NCBI RefSeq assembly: GCF_037975245.1
Contig: NC_092568.1
Location: 32,334,501 to 32,398,500, forward strand
Reading direction: 5' to 3'
DNA: 64,000 nucleotides
Origin: Apostichopus japonicus
Lineage: Eukaryota; Echinodermata; Holothuroidea; Aspidochirotida; Stichopodidae
Positions 50,601 through 61,770 of this stretch are shown here, one piece after another. Within the stretch, counting starts at the first letter, position 1; the number at the start of each line of letters is the position of its first letter. The notes beneath the pieces are model-generated. The model saw only the letters and a list, made by a program, of their open reading frames with translations. It did no database searches and was not told the origin of the DNA. A program made the position numbers and the translations under genes.

Positions 50601-53600
50601 GTAACTTCTGTTTCATAGACCAGATCCAGTATATGACATGGATGCACTGGTCTTTCAAAGGCATAGGAGCTCAATTTGAGTTTAGCATTAATTAGATGCA
50701 TGCTAACACTGTGAAGATAGTATCAGGTTTTGCATACTTTATTCTTTATTGTCCAACCAAAGCCATCCTTGCACTTGTCAGTGGATTTAAAGTAACAGCA
50801 TTTAACCTTTACTATTAGCCTGTTGGATTTTCTACTGGGTGTGTAATCAGCATACAAAACACATACCTAGGTTATAATCTAAGGAGCAACCAGCAGATTT
50901 TCTTCCAAGGTCAACCCCATTCATTAGGCTTGTATACTACTTTGTAGTTTGACTGGTCACTAAATGAGGGTGAATCTGTCTTTCAGTCTTGTTTTGGTTG
51001 TTAGTATAACCCTCATTGTTTTAATTAATAACAGGAATGTATTGGAGAATGGCTTCACAGAACAACTCCTGCTTGAAGACAGTGATAAGTACGACTGTAC
51101 CTTATGTGCTTGTGTAGCAGACATAGACTGGGATGGAGAGAATGAAATATTAATAGGAACGTATGGACAGGTAAGCACTTCATACAATCAAGAATACATG
51201 CGTTATATTTATTAATGTGACTAGTTTGTGTATCAATTTGGATTTCATGATTCATGTATTTATTAATGTGACTAGAATGTATTTATTAGTGTGACTAGTT
51301 TGTGTATCTGTTTGGCTTTCATGACTCATGTATTTATTAATGTGACTAGTTTGTGTATCTGTTTGGCTTTCATTACTCATGTATTTATTAATGTGACTAG
51401 TTTGTGTATCTGTTTGGATTTCATGATTCATGTATTTATTAATGTGACTAGAATGTATTTATTAGTGTGACTAGTTTGTGTATCTGTTTGGCTTTCATGA
51501 CTCATGTATTTATTAATGTGACTAGTTTGTGTATCTGTTTGGCTTTCATTACTCATGTATTTATTAATGTGACTAGTTTGTGTATCTGTTTGGCTTTCAT
51601 GACTCATGTATTTATTAATGTGACAAGAATGTATTTATTAATGTGACTAGTTTGTGTATCTGTTTGGCTTTCATGACTCATGTATTTATTAATGTGACAA
51701 GAATGTATTTATTAATGAGACTAGTTTGTGTATCTGTTTGGCTTTCATGGTTTATGTATTTATGAATGTGACAAGAATGTATTTACTAATGTGACTAGTT
51801 TGTGTATCTGTTTGGCTTTCATGGTTTATGTATTTATGAATGTGACAAGAATGTATTTACTAATGTGACTAGTTTGTGTATCTGTTTGGCTTTCATGACT
51901 CATGTATTAGGCTTGCACGGTAAACCGGTTTTAGTACCGAAACCGGTTTTTTCCAACCGAATTTCGGTACTATTTTTTATTTTAAGAAAACCGAAAAACC
52001 GAAAAAAACGGAAAAACCGAAATGTGAATTGCAAATACTGGAAAAAACAAAGTTTGTTGACTTTGGTTTCTCCTATTTACTGTTCTTTTTGCAATATGAA
52101 AGTAAATTGCAACAAGAGAAAGCTTTTCTGAAAGACGACATTGTCAGCTACGATCGGCACACGCCATAACCAGTGCTTGAGGGTGGATAGCTAGGCCTAA
52201 CATTAGGCTATGCAGCCCTTATATGCATGCATCAGTTAGGTACCTTGTAGTAACTGACCTTGGTGGCCAACGTTAGTAGTTGTGAGAAGTACACACTCAA
52301 ATGACGAGATGCAGTTCATATCCGACGTGTTTGTCCTCTTTGTTTTGTTCTTATTATTCAACTTCAATTTAATAGTAGAGGATATGGAGAAAATCTTTTC
52401 AAACACATTGATCACAGTTCGTGTTCAAAAAATGAACGTTAAAACTTGAAAGGTACATTGCGCAATCCACAATACCATACGACATGTACAGTAGCAGGGG
52501 GGGTGGGGCTCTGGGAGTTTAACAACTAAGATGCAACAAGTAACATTAGAACAATCAACAATCACAGGGGGGGGCTCTGAGTTTAACAAGTAAGATGCAA
52601 CAAGTAACTTTAGAACAATCACGGGGGGGGGGGCTCTGAGTTTAACAACTAAGATGCAACAAGTAACATTAGAACAATCACAGTCCATTATTGACAAGAG
52701 ACACCTGGCGTCAGGCTTGAGTCAAGGAATATTAAAGGAGTAAAAATGTTGCATACATGGCTGGAAATTACAGATGCTGCTGTTGGGACAATTCTCCTTT
52801 GTACGCTAATAGATTTTATTTTCTTTGTAAGTTTCCTTTAAACATTTCTTCTTATCAGTTATCAGACAAGGCGTCTCTCAGTTGGTTTTTCGTTTGCGTT
52901 GAAGAACACATGTTTCCAACTTAAACGTTAACAATTTATATTCTTTGCCGACCTAATCCCCGCTTTTGCCAGGGATATTTTTCAACTTGTACTTGAAAGT
53001 GTAGACGGTATATTCTCTTCACTCCTTGAAGAGAAATTTATTTTACCGCCAAGATACCACCCGCGAACATGGCTAGAGGGCCGAGCGTAATACGCTCGGC
53101 CCTCATCTCCGAAAATATAACATATAATATTACATTTAACATGAATGTGATATTTTTTTTCTGAACACGAAATTGAACTTCGTGAGGTACAGTAAACACA
53201 AGACAAACGATACGTGTACGTGATGTTAAAACTTTAAGAAAAAATTTTACTAACACATATCTTTTCGACATATTTACTTCAGTTTAGTTAACGTGGGTTA
53301 TAATATGAGAGTCGTGAAGGCAGTAACATTTCTTGAATTTATTCTTCTTAGTTTTAACAATTTACTGCGAATGAACATACTTGAACACGCTGTTGGTAAA
53401 GCTTCAAAAATACGCATCTTAGCGATCGAGATTTGGATGGTTTCAATGCAATTTGGGAGGGGGAAAAACCGGTTTTTGAGCCAGATTCGGTTTTTTGCTA
53501 GAGAAAAACCGGTTGTAAGTTTTCACGAAACCGTGCAAGCTTATCATGTATTTATTAATGTGACAAGAATGTATTTATTAATGTGACTAGTTTGTGTATC

Positions 53601-55904
53601 TGTTTGGCTTTCATGACTCATGTATTTATTAATGTGACTAGTTTGTGTATCTGTTTGGCTTTCATGACTCATGTATTTATTAATGTGACAAGAATGTATT
53701 TATTAATGTGACTAGTTTGTGTATCTGTTTGGCTTTCATGACTCATGTATTTATTAATGTGACAAGAATGTATTTATTAATGAGACTAGTTTGTGTATCT
53801 GTTTGGCTTTCATGGTTTATGTATTTATGAATGTGACAAGAATGTATTTACTAATGTGACTAGTTTGTGTATCTGTTTGGCTTTCATGATTTATGTATTT
53901 ATGAATGTGACAAGAATGTATTTACTAATGTGACTAGTTTGTGTATCTGTTTGGCTTTCATGGTTTATGTATTTATGAATGTGACAAGAATGTATTTACT
54001 AATGTGACTAGTTTGTGTATCTGTTTGGCTTTCATGGTTTATGTATTTATGAATGTGACAAGAATGTATTTACTAATGTGACTAGTTTGTGTATCTGTTT
54101 GGCTTTCATGGTTTATGTATTTATGAATGTGACAAGAATGTATTTACTAATGTGACTAGTTTGTGTATCTGTTTGGCTTTCATGGTTTATGTATTTATGA
54201 ATGTGACAAGAATGTATTTACTAATGTGACTAGTTTGTGTATCTGTTTGGCTTTCATGGTTTATGTATTTATGAATGTGACAAGAATGTATTTACTAATG
54301 TGACTAGTTTGTGTATCTGTTTGGCTTTCATGGTTTATGTATTTATGAATGTGACAAGAATGTATTTATTAATGTGACTAGTTTGTGTATCTGTTTGGCT
54401 TTCATGGTTTATGTATTTATGAATGTGACCAGTAAATGTTTCTGTTTGAATTCCTTTTTTTTTTTTTCACTGTATTTATTTACAATACCGTAACACATAA
54501 TACAAAAGAATCAGCAAAAAGACTTGCATAAGAAGCTTACATAAAGAAATCATAGAAGTCGTTAAGGTTACACAAATTGGTGTTTTGCCTGTTTGGATTT
54601 CAAGGCTCATGCTTTTAATGTGATTATTAGTTTTGCACATCTCAAAATACATATTAAGACCCCAAAACTCACACTTTGGGAAGTTTCAGGGTCTTGTTAA
54701 ACCATTATGCCATAATGATTTGCATTTCAAGAAATCAGTGAGTGTTTTTCAGATGACTATATAAATAATTGGTTTGCATTTGTACTGCAGGAGCTGTTAG
54801 CCTACAAGTTCAAGGAAACTCCAGAAAACAGTGTTGTTGAACCATCAACACCAGAAAATCCAACCAATCAACAATCAGCAGAAGAAAGCACTCAAGACAA
54901 TGAGGCCTTGCGTACAAACACTCAAATTAAGTCCTCTTACGAGCTAACGTGGAGGAGAAGTTTTGGGCATCCATTACTCACCATGCAATATATGGATGTA
55001 ACTGGAGATGGATTGTGTGAGCTGGTGGTAGTCTCAACGAAAGGGATTCATATCTTGCAGGTACTACTGTATATCATACCAATTTTTAGTCTTCTGCATA
55101 TTTGAAATAAAAACACTCCCTGATGTTTGCTCCCCTAACTTACTATACCAACTCCTAGACACATCCTAAATTCGCAATATAATATTGTGATTATCATCAT
55201 GGTACTACAATTCATAGCCAATCAGTAACGACAACTCCATATACCAAACAAACAATGATCTTAGCAGACTTTTTATCTCACTCCATTTTTGCAATATGAT
55301 TGCATATTTTGTTATATTTTATATAAAAGCCTACTGCTCTATGGTTCTACTACTATAGAAAGTAAGAGTCCATTCCTAAGCTGTCAGAAACAGCAACACT
55401 CTGTAGACCAAAAGCAAGTGATGATTTAAGTGGACCACTTATTTCAGTATGATCACATATTTTGTGTATTTCATATAAAGGCCTACTGCGCTATAACATT
55501 TCTTGTTGAGGAGAATTTAGACGAAATTTAATCTGAGAATTATCAAGTGTTGTAACTGCAGATACAGTTTCCTGTCTCCTGTAACAGTTGAGGGTTAGTA
55601 AAACATTGTGTTTTCACCTAGACACAACTCATGCATCCCTTCCTGTTAACTTAATGCAGACATTTCTGCTGGGGTAATTATTCATGTTATCCAACAGTTG
55701 TTGTAAAACCAAAAGATTTAATCTACAGAAGTAAACCTCATTAGCATGTTTATCCTTGGCAGTATTATCTTATTCTTAGCTCAAAAGATTTCCTTTGACT
55801 TACTCTTTGGTTATTTTATTCCATAGCACAATTTATCTATAGCTGCAGAAGTTCTCCTAAAGCGCTTGATGGCCAAAGATGAGGAGAGGCAGCCAAAGGG
55901 ATGA
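44614..55904 (+). CDS. KPTN: Kaptin, KICSTOR complex subunit (11 exons)
   Basis: Kaptin is a beta-propeller-like protein that, with ITFG2, C12orf66 and SZT2, forms KICSTOR, which tethers GATOR1 to lysosomes and restrains mTORC1; it was first described as actin-associated. Exons: 44614-44839, 45422-45501, 46078-46165, 46544-46598, 47807-47885, 48481-48557, 49692-49798, 50263-50434, 51035-51170, 54791-55060, 55827-55904. All phases agree; 455 residues (human: 436). Matches to the family include SNVYLLANL, DAEL...KDEGLVIAVILVK, CTLELDS, VVVYREDAE, LTAMGCQDGYLR, ISVVYRNVLENGFTEQLLLE, DIDWDGENEILIGTYGQELL (324-343) and DVTGDGLCELVVVSTKGIHI (409-428). The last two are FG-GAP-like Asp loops. The start has context ACCATGG and puts 25 residues before SNVY, as in human. 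An in-frame ATG at 44518 would add 32 unconserved residues. Residues about 348-388 form a Pro/Glu/Asn/Gln-rich linker longer than in human. Confidence 0.95.
46705..47059 (-). mobile_element. TTAA-flanked non-autonomous element, copy 2 (KPTN intron 4)
   Basis: A 355-bp inverted copy of the 5484-5842 element, between TTAA at 46701-46704 and 47060-47063. The ends are AGGGTGTGAAGACTCG and, inverted, AGGTATTGAAGACTCGCCCC. The two copies align over their full length with scattered substitutions. Confidence 0.82.
48932..49467. mobile_element. GC-rich hAT-like element (KPTN intron 6)
   Basis: The ends are CAGGGTTATAGCTA and, inverted, CAGGGTTATAGCCA. ATTCCACA at 48924-48931 and 49468-49475 is a perfect 8-bp TSD. 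The left part is unusually GC-rich, with repeated GGGGTCCAGGGGC-type blocks; the right end has CCGGCCGGCGG palindromes, unlike the AT-rich surroundings. It is 536 bp and non-coding. Confidence 0.9.
51207..51907. repeat. Minisatellite of 51-bp and 23-bp modules, left part (KPTN intron 9)
   Basis: The 51-bp module contains AATGTGACTAGTTTGTGTAT and CTGTTTGGCTTTCATGACTC. A shorter 23-bp module contains AATGTGACAAGAATG. They alternate irregularly here. The array is split by the 51908-53543 transposon. Confidence 0.93.
51908..53543. mobile_element. hAT-like element inserted in the minisatellite (KPTN intron 9)
   Basis: The ends are TAGGCTTGCACGG and, inverted, TAAGCTTGCACGG. TCATGTAT at 51900-51907 and 53544-53551 is a perfect 8-bp TSD, and removing the element restores the minisatellite phase exactly. 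Both ends carry clustered AAACCGG / CCGGTTTT motifs. Inside, about 52490-52690, lie three copies of a roughly 60-70 bp unit with G-runs and CTCTGAGTTTAACAA. It is 1636 bp; no transposase frame was recognised. Confidence 0.9.
53552..54432. repeat. Minisatellite, right part, 74-bp higher-order unit
   Basis: After the transposon the array continues. From about 53840 the 51- and 23-bp modules settle into a regular 74-bp unit (for example GTGTATCTG at 53941 and 54015), repeated about eight times. Variants such as TTTATG for ACTCATG, and ATGAATG for TTAATG, are shared by neighbouring units, showing local spread. Confidence 0.93.
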
Positions 55905-56459
55905 AGGAAGGATTTAATGAGCAACAGGATTGGTATTCTTCTTCATCTGGATACAATGCCTAAACAGCTTCATACCAACAGTGAGGCAAATGGAAATAAT
56001 GATGAAATATGACGAAAGTATCAGTAACAGATCCAGCATCAACTTCACTTGAGAAAGTGTCATTTGAAGTGAGCTTCACATGGATTTATTCACTGTGAGA
56101 TGCACAACTGTTTACTAGTCACACTTTGAACATATAACAAAACAGATTGGTTACAAGGAACAGCTCTTTGTTTATAAGAATTATTTCAGAGGCAGAGCTA
56201 TTTTTGATCATGAAGAGAATGTTAATCTTAGCATGCTGGTGGATTGTCCATTCCATTCTTATGTGCAGCTTTTGTTTTCTTTTAACAGAAGAACTGATTT
56301 ATTTTTGTGGAACTGATATGGTCTTTGCATAGTTGGAAGTTGGGACAAATATGCAATTGAAGAAGAAGAATCTATAAAGGATAGTGTGAGAATAAGCCCA
56401 AGTACTAAAGTGATTTGCCTTTGTGAAGAAATCAAGGACATATCATATGAGTGTGATGT

Positions 56460-56465
56460 AATAAA
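56460..56465 (+). terminator. Candidate KPTN polyadenylation signal
   Basis: AATAAA about 555 nt after the KPTN stop codon, the first clear canonical hexamer I noticed there. Confidence 0.4.
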
Positions 56466-58334
56466 TTGTAATGGAATCTGAATCAGAACAGACAAAATTG
56501 TCACTTGTTTGATATCCTGGTCAAGTCAGGAAGCCACATTTCACTGTTCCACATGTTATCATAAAAATGAAATTCACATCCATTGTTAAGCATTAACCAT
56601 TGAATTGTTGTTGTTATTTTTTTTCCTGGTGATCCAGTGGATAGATCAATTTTTTTTTAAACAAATCAGACTTGAAGTCTCAAAATCTGTAAAGATAACA
56701 CAAACCCAATATTTACATCTCGTAGATGGTGGGGATCATGAAGAATTCTGCATCCCTCTTTTATTAATTATGACTTCAGAAGTCATCATCATCATGATGT
56801 TTAGCTTATCATCTTTTACAGGCAGTGTCTTCTCTGTGACTTTTCTGTACAGGTTAAACAGTAACAGTCTATTGCAATGTTATACAACCATACAATATTT
56901 CCAATAGTAAAGTCAGTTTGTTAAAAAAAAATCTGAATTTCAAAATACCAGTGTTCACTATCATGATTTTTACCTTATTAATGAGTAAAACATGGTTAAA
57001 TTCAATTCCCAGTAAGTATTTCAGGCCTTATATTCTTGTAGAATTTCCATTACCATGGCTACACATAAGTTTGTTAAGAGAGAGTTCACAATTGTTTTCA
57101 GGTGTGTATGTGTTATTTCTACCAAATGTCAGCTATTCTTGCATAAATTAAATCTGAGGGACATTAGTGGCAACCTTTTAATTCAAAACTAATGTTCAAT
57201 ATCGGAAAGACAAAGCAGAAATTATGTGTGGTGTTATAAGTTGGTGAGGAAGTTTGTTGTTAAAGGATACATCATTTTTAAAAGAGGTAAAGTACCCACC
57301 TGGAGTGGGTTCTGGTTTTCATCTGCTTCTGGTTTTTGCATTTGACCTTTATCAGGATGCAGAATCTCAGAACGAGTTACCAACACAGTTTATTATCTTG
57401 TCAAGTTTCATTTTTCAAATAATGAAGAACTGTGGAACATTTTGTGTTTGTTCTTTGTAGGTGATTTATCTAATATTTAACAATGGAATCATAATTATGC
57501 GTCAAGTGTACAACCACCATATTTGTTATGGGGAAGGGGCGTTGTTAGGATGTTATGTCCTGGGGGAAGGAATTTGAGAAATTGAGGTATTATGGAGGCT
57601 GCTTAAGAGCAAAAATATGCTCTACTTTGGAACTTTTCAAACAATGTAGGGGAATTTCCAACTGGTTAGGTTGGATCATACATATATACAGTGGGTAGGA
57701 AGTTATCAAAAAGTAAAGGCACAGATAATACAGTGGGTCTGGTGTGTTCCAAGTAAAATTCAGTCTTGTAGAAGCTACCATAGTTCCGATGGGATATTGA
57801 TAAATTTTGTGGCCAAATTTATACTTTTACTAACCTATCAGTGTTTCATCAAAATTTTCAGTTTTCACATCTAACATTACCGAAAAAAAAACAATTAAAA
57901 CTTGATAGCAGATTGCCAGTTTTGTGAGTTACATCGAATGAAAAAGTATCAGTTGATTGCCTACTAAGTCTTGAGCTAATATAAAGGATCTAACTGATTG
58001 ATTTAGCACTGCTGTGAGATGCATCGCTAGTTGATGCCAAAGAGAGCGTGTCTTGTCTTCATAAAGTACACAATCTCCTGTTGACTGTATATGGCTAGTC
58101 TTAGATTATCGAAGTTAAACTATTGTCAGTGAAGTGGAGTTTGCTTCAGCTCATCTTTCGTCAGTTTGTTGATAAATGTCAATATATTTACATGATTAAT
58201 AAGTACTAGAAATGAGTGTTTCTTCGCTATCTCCACCTCTTTCATTCTCTCTGTTTTACGAAGTACAACACTTTTTTTCCCACCCAATTCATAACGGTAA
58301 AATGAAGGAGATTCGTCATCGTGGTGGACAGCAA

Positions 58335-58492
58335 TAGTATAGCCTATGGTATGGTGGATTGAATAGGGACAAAGGAAAGAAAAAATGGAGATAAAAAGCC
58401 AAATTTTGACATTAAAAGTCAAAATTTTTTTGATTTGGGGACACTTTTTTTCTTTCCTATGTCCCTATAAAGCCACCGTACTATAGGCCTAT
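58335..58492. mobile_element. Hairpin MITE with about 50-bp arms
   Basis: ATAGCCTATGGTATGGTGG...AATAGGGACAAAGGAAAG is mirrored by CTTTCCTATGTCCCTATA...CCACCGTACTATAGGCCTAT, leaving a loop of roughly 60 bases. The arms pair with several mismatches. No convincing TSD was found. Confidence 0.6.
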
Positions 58493-58847
58493 TGGCAATG
58501 AAAGTTTTTATTTTATCTAGCTATATTGAGAGAATTAACTTTCGGGATTTTAGGTCGTTGGAAAGTGCTCTCACTCGAGATGGCTTTGGTAAATATGATG
58601 ATGGTTAATAGTGTGAATTTCACGTTTTAGGAATAACTCGCCAAAATGGAAGTGAAGAAACTTGTCTGAACCTGAAGCTCAGAATCGAATCTCTTTACTC
58701 TAATAACGTTACCTGATTTTACATTCCCAGACATTGGCGTAAACTAAAGTGGTGGTGGGGTAGGGGGCAATTACCAGAGCAGCCTAGCTACCAACAGTTT
58801 ATAGAGTATACGTTACTAAGTTTGCAATTTGCCTGACCCACCTTTAC

Positions 58848-59458
58848 CAGGCGCGTATCCAGGATTTTCAAACCCGGGGGGCGCGAATTACTATCTAAGC
58901 GGAGCGCCACCATCGGTTGGCGCGCAGCGTACAAGAAAATTTCTGGTTTTGAAACCCCCCAGATCACCGGAAACGGCACTTCTCGGGCTTGAAATGACCA
59001 ATCAGATGTACACTTTTTGCCTGAGAACCAAGTATTTCCTAATAGTTTTTTTCCATCCATAACCTTTTTGAAGATTGTCAACCCGGCACACATCATGTTC
59101 GACCTGATGGCATCTCCTGTGGGTCTTTGCTTTTGTAGGTGATTCTACGTCGCGGCCCACAATACCCGTCAGCCCCACTTTTCAAGGTTTTAAGCCCCAT
59201 ATTTGTTCAGAATTTGAAAATTCACATTCCTCGTGAATAAACTCACTTCAAAACATACCCATAATCTTGTACAAAATTTCATCTATGGACAACCAATATA
59301 GAAAAAACTTCCTTCAACCCCTAACAGACCGGTGAAAATTGCACGAGTAGAGGGAAGTGTGATGTAGAATGTTGGTCAGAAATTATGTCAGCAGTCCATT
59401 TGAGTCCGTCGGAGGGGGGGGGGGGCATCCGCCCTGACCGTATGGACGCTCCGCCACT
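58848..59458. mobile_element. GC-rich TIR-type element with mixed ends
   Basis: The left end is CAGGCGCGTATCCAGG; the right end GACGCTCCGCCACTG matches the end of the 6621-7002 hAT-like MITE. The left 100 bases recur inverted at 60691-60792. The ends are not inverted copies of each other and no TSD is seen, so this is probably two nested or recombined elements. Confidence 0.6.
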
Positions 59459-59605
59459 GCGCGGCGGGGGTGCAGCCCCTAATTCGCCATTACTAATGTA
59501 AAAGAGAATTTTGACATAATTGGACCTCCATGCTTTTTATACATCTACATGAGACATGTCGTTGTTAACATTAGCATCCCGCGGTATACTGCGCAATTTG
59601 AACGG

Positions 59606-60583
59606 ACCGTACGGTACATGATGGCATGCGATGTAATAACCGATGCTTGCTTATATGATATCGACATTAACACGTTGAACGCGCGCTTCGCGCGCGAAAA
59701 TTTTTGGTTATTTTTTCAGGCAAGTCGGACAGTTTTGAGGCTTTTCATCCTGGAACGCCATTTTCATGCTCACTGGTATGATGGGATATCTGCTGTTTGC
59801 GTTACAAATTCGAACAGGCGCGTAGCGAGGAATTTGCCAAGGGAGGGGCGAAGCCTGTAGGCAAACTGTCTAAGCGTAGAGCCACCATAGGTTGGCGCGA
59901 AGCGTTCAAGAAAATTTTGGCCGAAAATGCCTCCCAGATCGCTGGAAATGGCACTACCCAGGACCATTTGTTAGCGCGAAGCGTACAAGCAAATTTTGGC
60001 CGAAAATGTCTTCCAGATAGCTGGAAATGACACTTCCCAGGCCTTGTAAGTTGCATCTAAGCACTTTCTATTTTGAAATTACCTAGCGATATCATTTAAA
60101 AAAAATGCTGAATGGGGGGGGCGGGCGGTCGCCCCCATCCCAAAAATCGTCATGTTCCCCGACGACACGGTCGAGTTCGAGACCAGCCACAGTTGGTTTC
60201 ATAGCACAATTCTACACACGCGTTATGATAGACCATATATAGTATATATATATAGATCATTAGTGAGAGAGGAAAATGGAAACGTCAAAAAATGGAGTTG
60301 TCGGTGTAAGGGGTAGGGTGAGTCACACTTTTACGAAATCATTGATCCGTCACTGGCTACCCTTCAGCGCTGTAATGATGTCACTGTTCCTCTTTCTATT
60401 CGCGTTTTTCTTTTACTCCCTCCTTTTCTCCTTTTTCTCTCTTTCTTCTTTTTCTTTTTCCTTCCTTCCTCTCCTCCTCCTCTTTTTTCCCCTCTTTTTT
60501 CCTTTTTTCTTCCCTTTTTTTTCTCTCCTCTTTTTCTTACCCGGGGGGCGCGCGCCCCCAACGTCCCCCCCCTGGATACGCAC
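59606..60583 (+). repeat. Large tandem duplication, unit 1
   Basis: It starts at CGTACGGTACATGATGGCAT and ends at CCTGGATACGCAC. It contains an element beginning CAGGCGCGTAGCGAGGAA (59815) and a pyrimidine-only tract of about 150 bases (about 60383-60540). Unit 2 follows at 60793-61770 with the same length and high identity. The frames through it are repeat artefacts, not genes. Confidence 0.85.
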
Positions 60584-60586
60584 TAT

Positions 60587-60792
60587 ACGGTCCGTTAAAA
60601 TTGTGCAGTATAACGCGGGATGCTAATGTAAACAACGACATGTCTCATGTAGATGTATAAAAAGCATGGAGGTCCAATTATGTCAAGGAGGGAGTATCAA
60701 AATAAGAAATTTTCTTGTACGCTGCGCGCCAACCGATGGTGGCGCTCCGCTTAGATTGTAATTCGCGCCCCCCGGGTTTGAAAATCCTGGAT
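60587..60792 (-). repeat. Inverted segment between the two tandem units
   Basis: 60587-60690 is the reverse complement of about 59511-59614 (GGACCTCCATGCTTTTTATA, TACATCTACATGAGACATG). 60691-60792 is the reverse complement of about 58848-58950. Together they form an internally deleted inverted copy of the 58.85-59.61 kb segment. Confidence 0.8.
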
Positions 60793-61770
60793 ACGCGCCT
60801 GCGTACGGTACATGATGGCATGCGATGTAATAACCGATGCTTGCTTATACGATATTGACATGAGCACGTTGAATTTTTGGTTATATTTTCAGGCAAGTCG
60901 GACAGTTTTGAGGCTTTTCATCCTGGAACGCCATTTTCATGCTCACTGATATGATGTGATATCTGCTGTTTGCGTTACAAATTCGAACAGGCGCGTAGCG
61001 AGGAATTTGCCAAGGGAGGGGCGAAGCCTGTAGGCAAATTATCTAAGCGTAGCGCCACCATAGGTTGGCGCGAAGCGTACAAGAAAATTTTGGCCGAAAA
61101 TGCCTCCCAGATCGCTGGAAATGGCACTACCCAGGACCATTTGTTAGCGCGAAGCGTACAAGCAAATTTTGGCCGAAAATGTCTCCCAGATCGATGGAAA
61201 TGACACTTCCCAGGCCTTGTAAGTTGCCTCTAAGCACTTTCCATTTTGAAATTACTTATCGATATCATTTAAAAAATGCTGAATGGGGGGGGGGCGGGCG
61301 GTCGCCCCCATCCCAAAATGCGTCATGTTCCCCGACGACACGGTAGAGTTCAAGACCAGCCACAGTTGGTTTCATAGCACAATTCTACACACGCGTTATG
61401 ATAGACCATATATAGTATATATATATATAGATCATTAGTGAGAGAGGAAAATGGAAACGTCAAAAAATGGAGTTGTCGGTGTAAGGGGTAAGGTGAGTCA
61501 CACTTTTACGAAATCATTGATCCGTCACTGGCTACCCTTCAGCGCTGTAATGATGTCACTGTTCCTCTTTCTCTTCCCGGTGTCTTCGCGTTTTGCTTTT
61601 ACTCCCTCTTTTCTCCTTTTTCTCTCTTTCTTCTTTTTCTTTTCCCTTCCTTCCTCTCCTTCTCCTCTTTTTTCCCCTCTTTTTTCCTTTATTCTTCTCT
61701 TTTTTTTCTCTTCTCTTTTTCTTACCCGGGGGGCGCGCGCCCCCAACGCCCCCCCCCCCTGGATACGCAC
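60793..61770 (+). repeat. Large tandem duplication, unit 2
   Basis: Second copy of the 59606-60583 unit. It differs by small indels, such as loss of a CGCGCGCTTCGCGCGCG-like stretch near the start and added bases in the pyrimidine tract (about 61555-61728), plus scattered substitutions. It ends CTGGATACGCACCTG, keeping three terminal bases that unit 1 lacks. Confidence 0.85.

Noticed and set aside
59797-61203. Paired 77-codon frames beginning MRYKFEQARSEEF at 59797 and 60970
   Set aside because: Their similarity comes from the tandem DNA duplication; they span TIR element ends and match no protein family.
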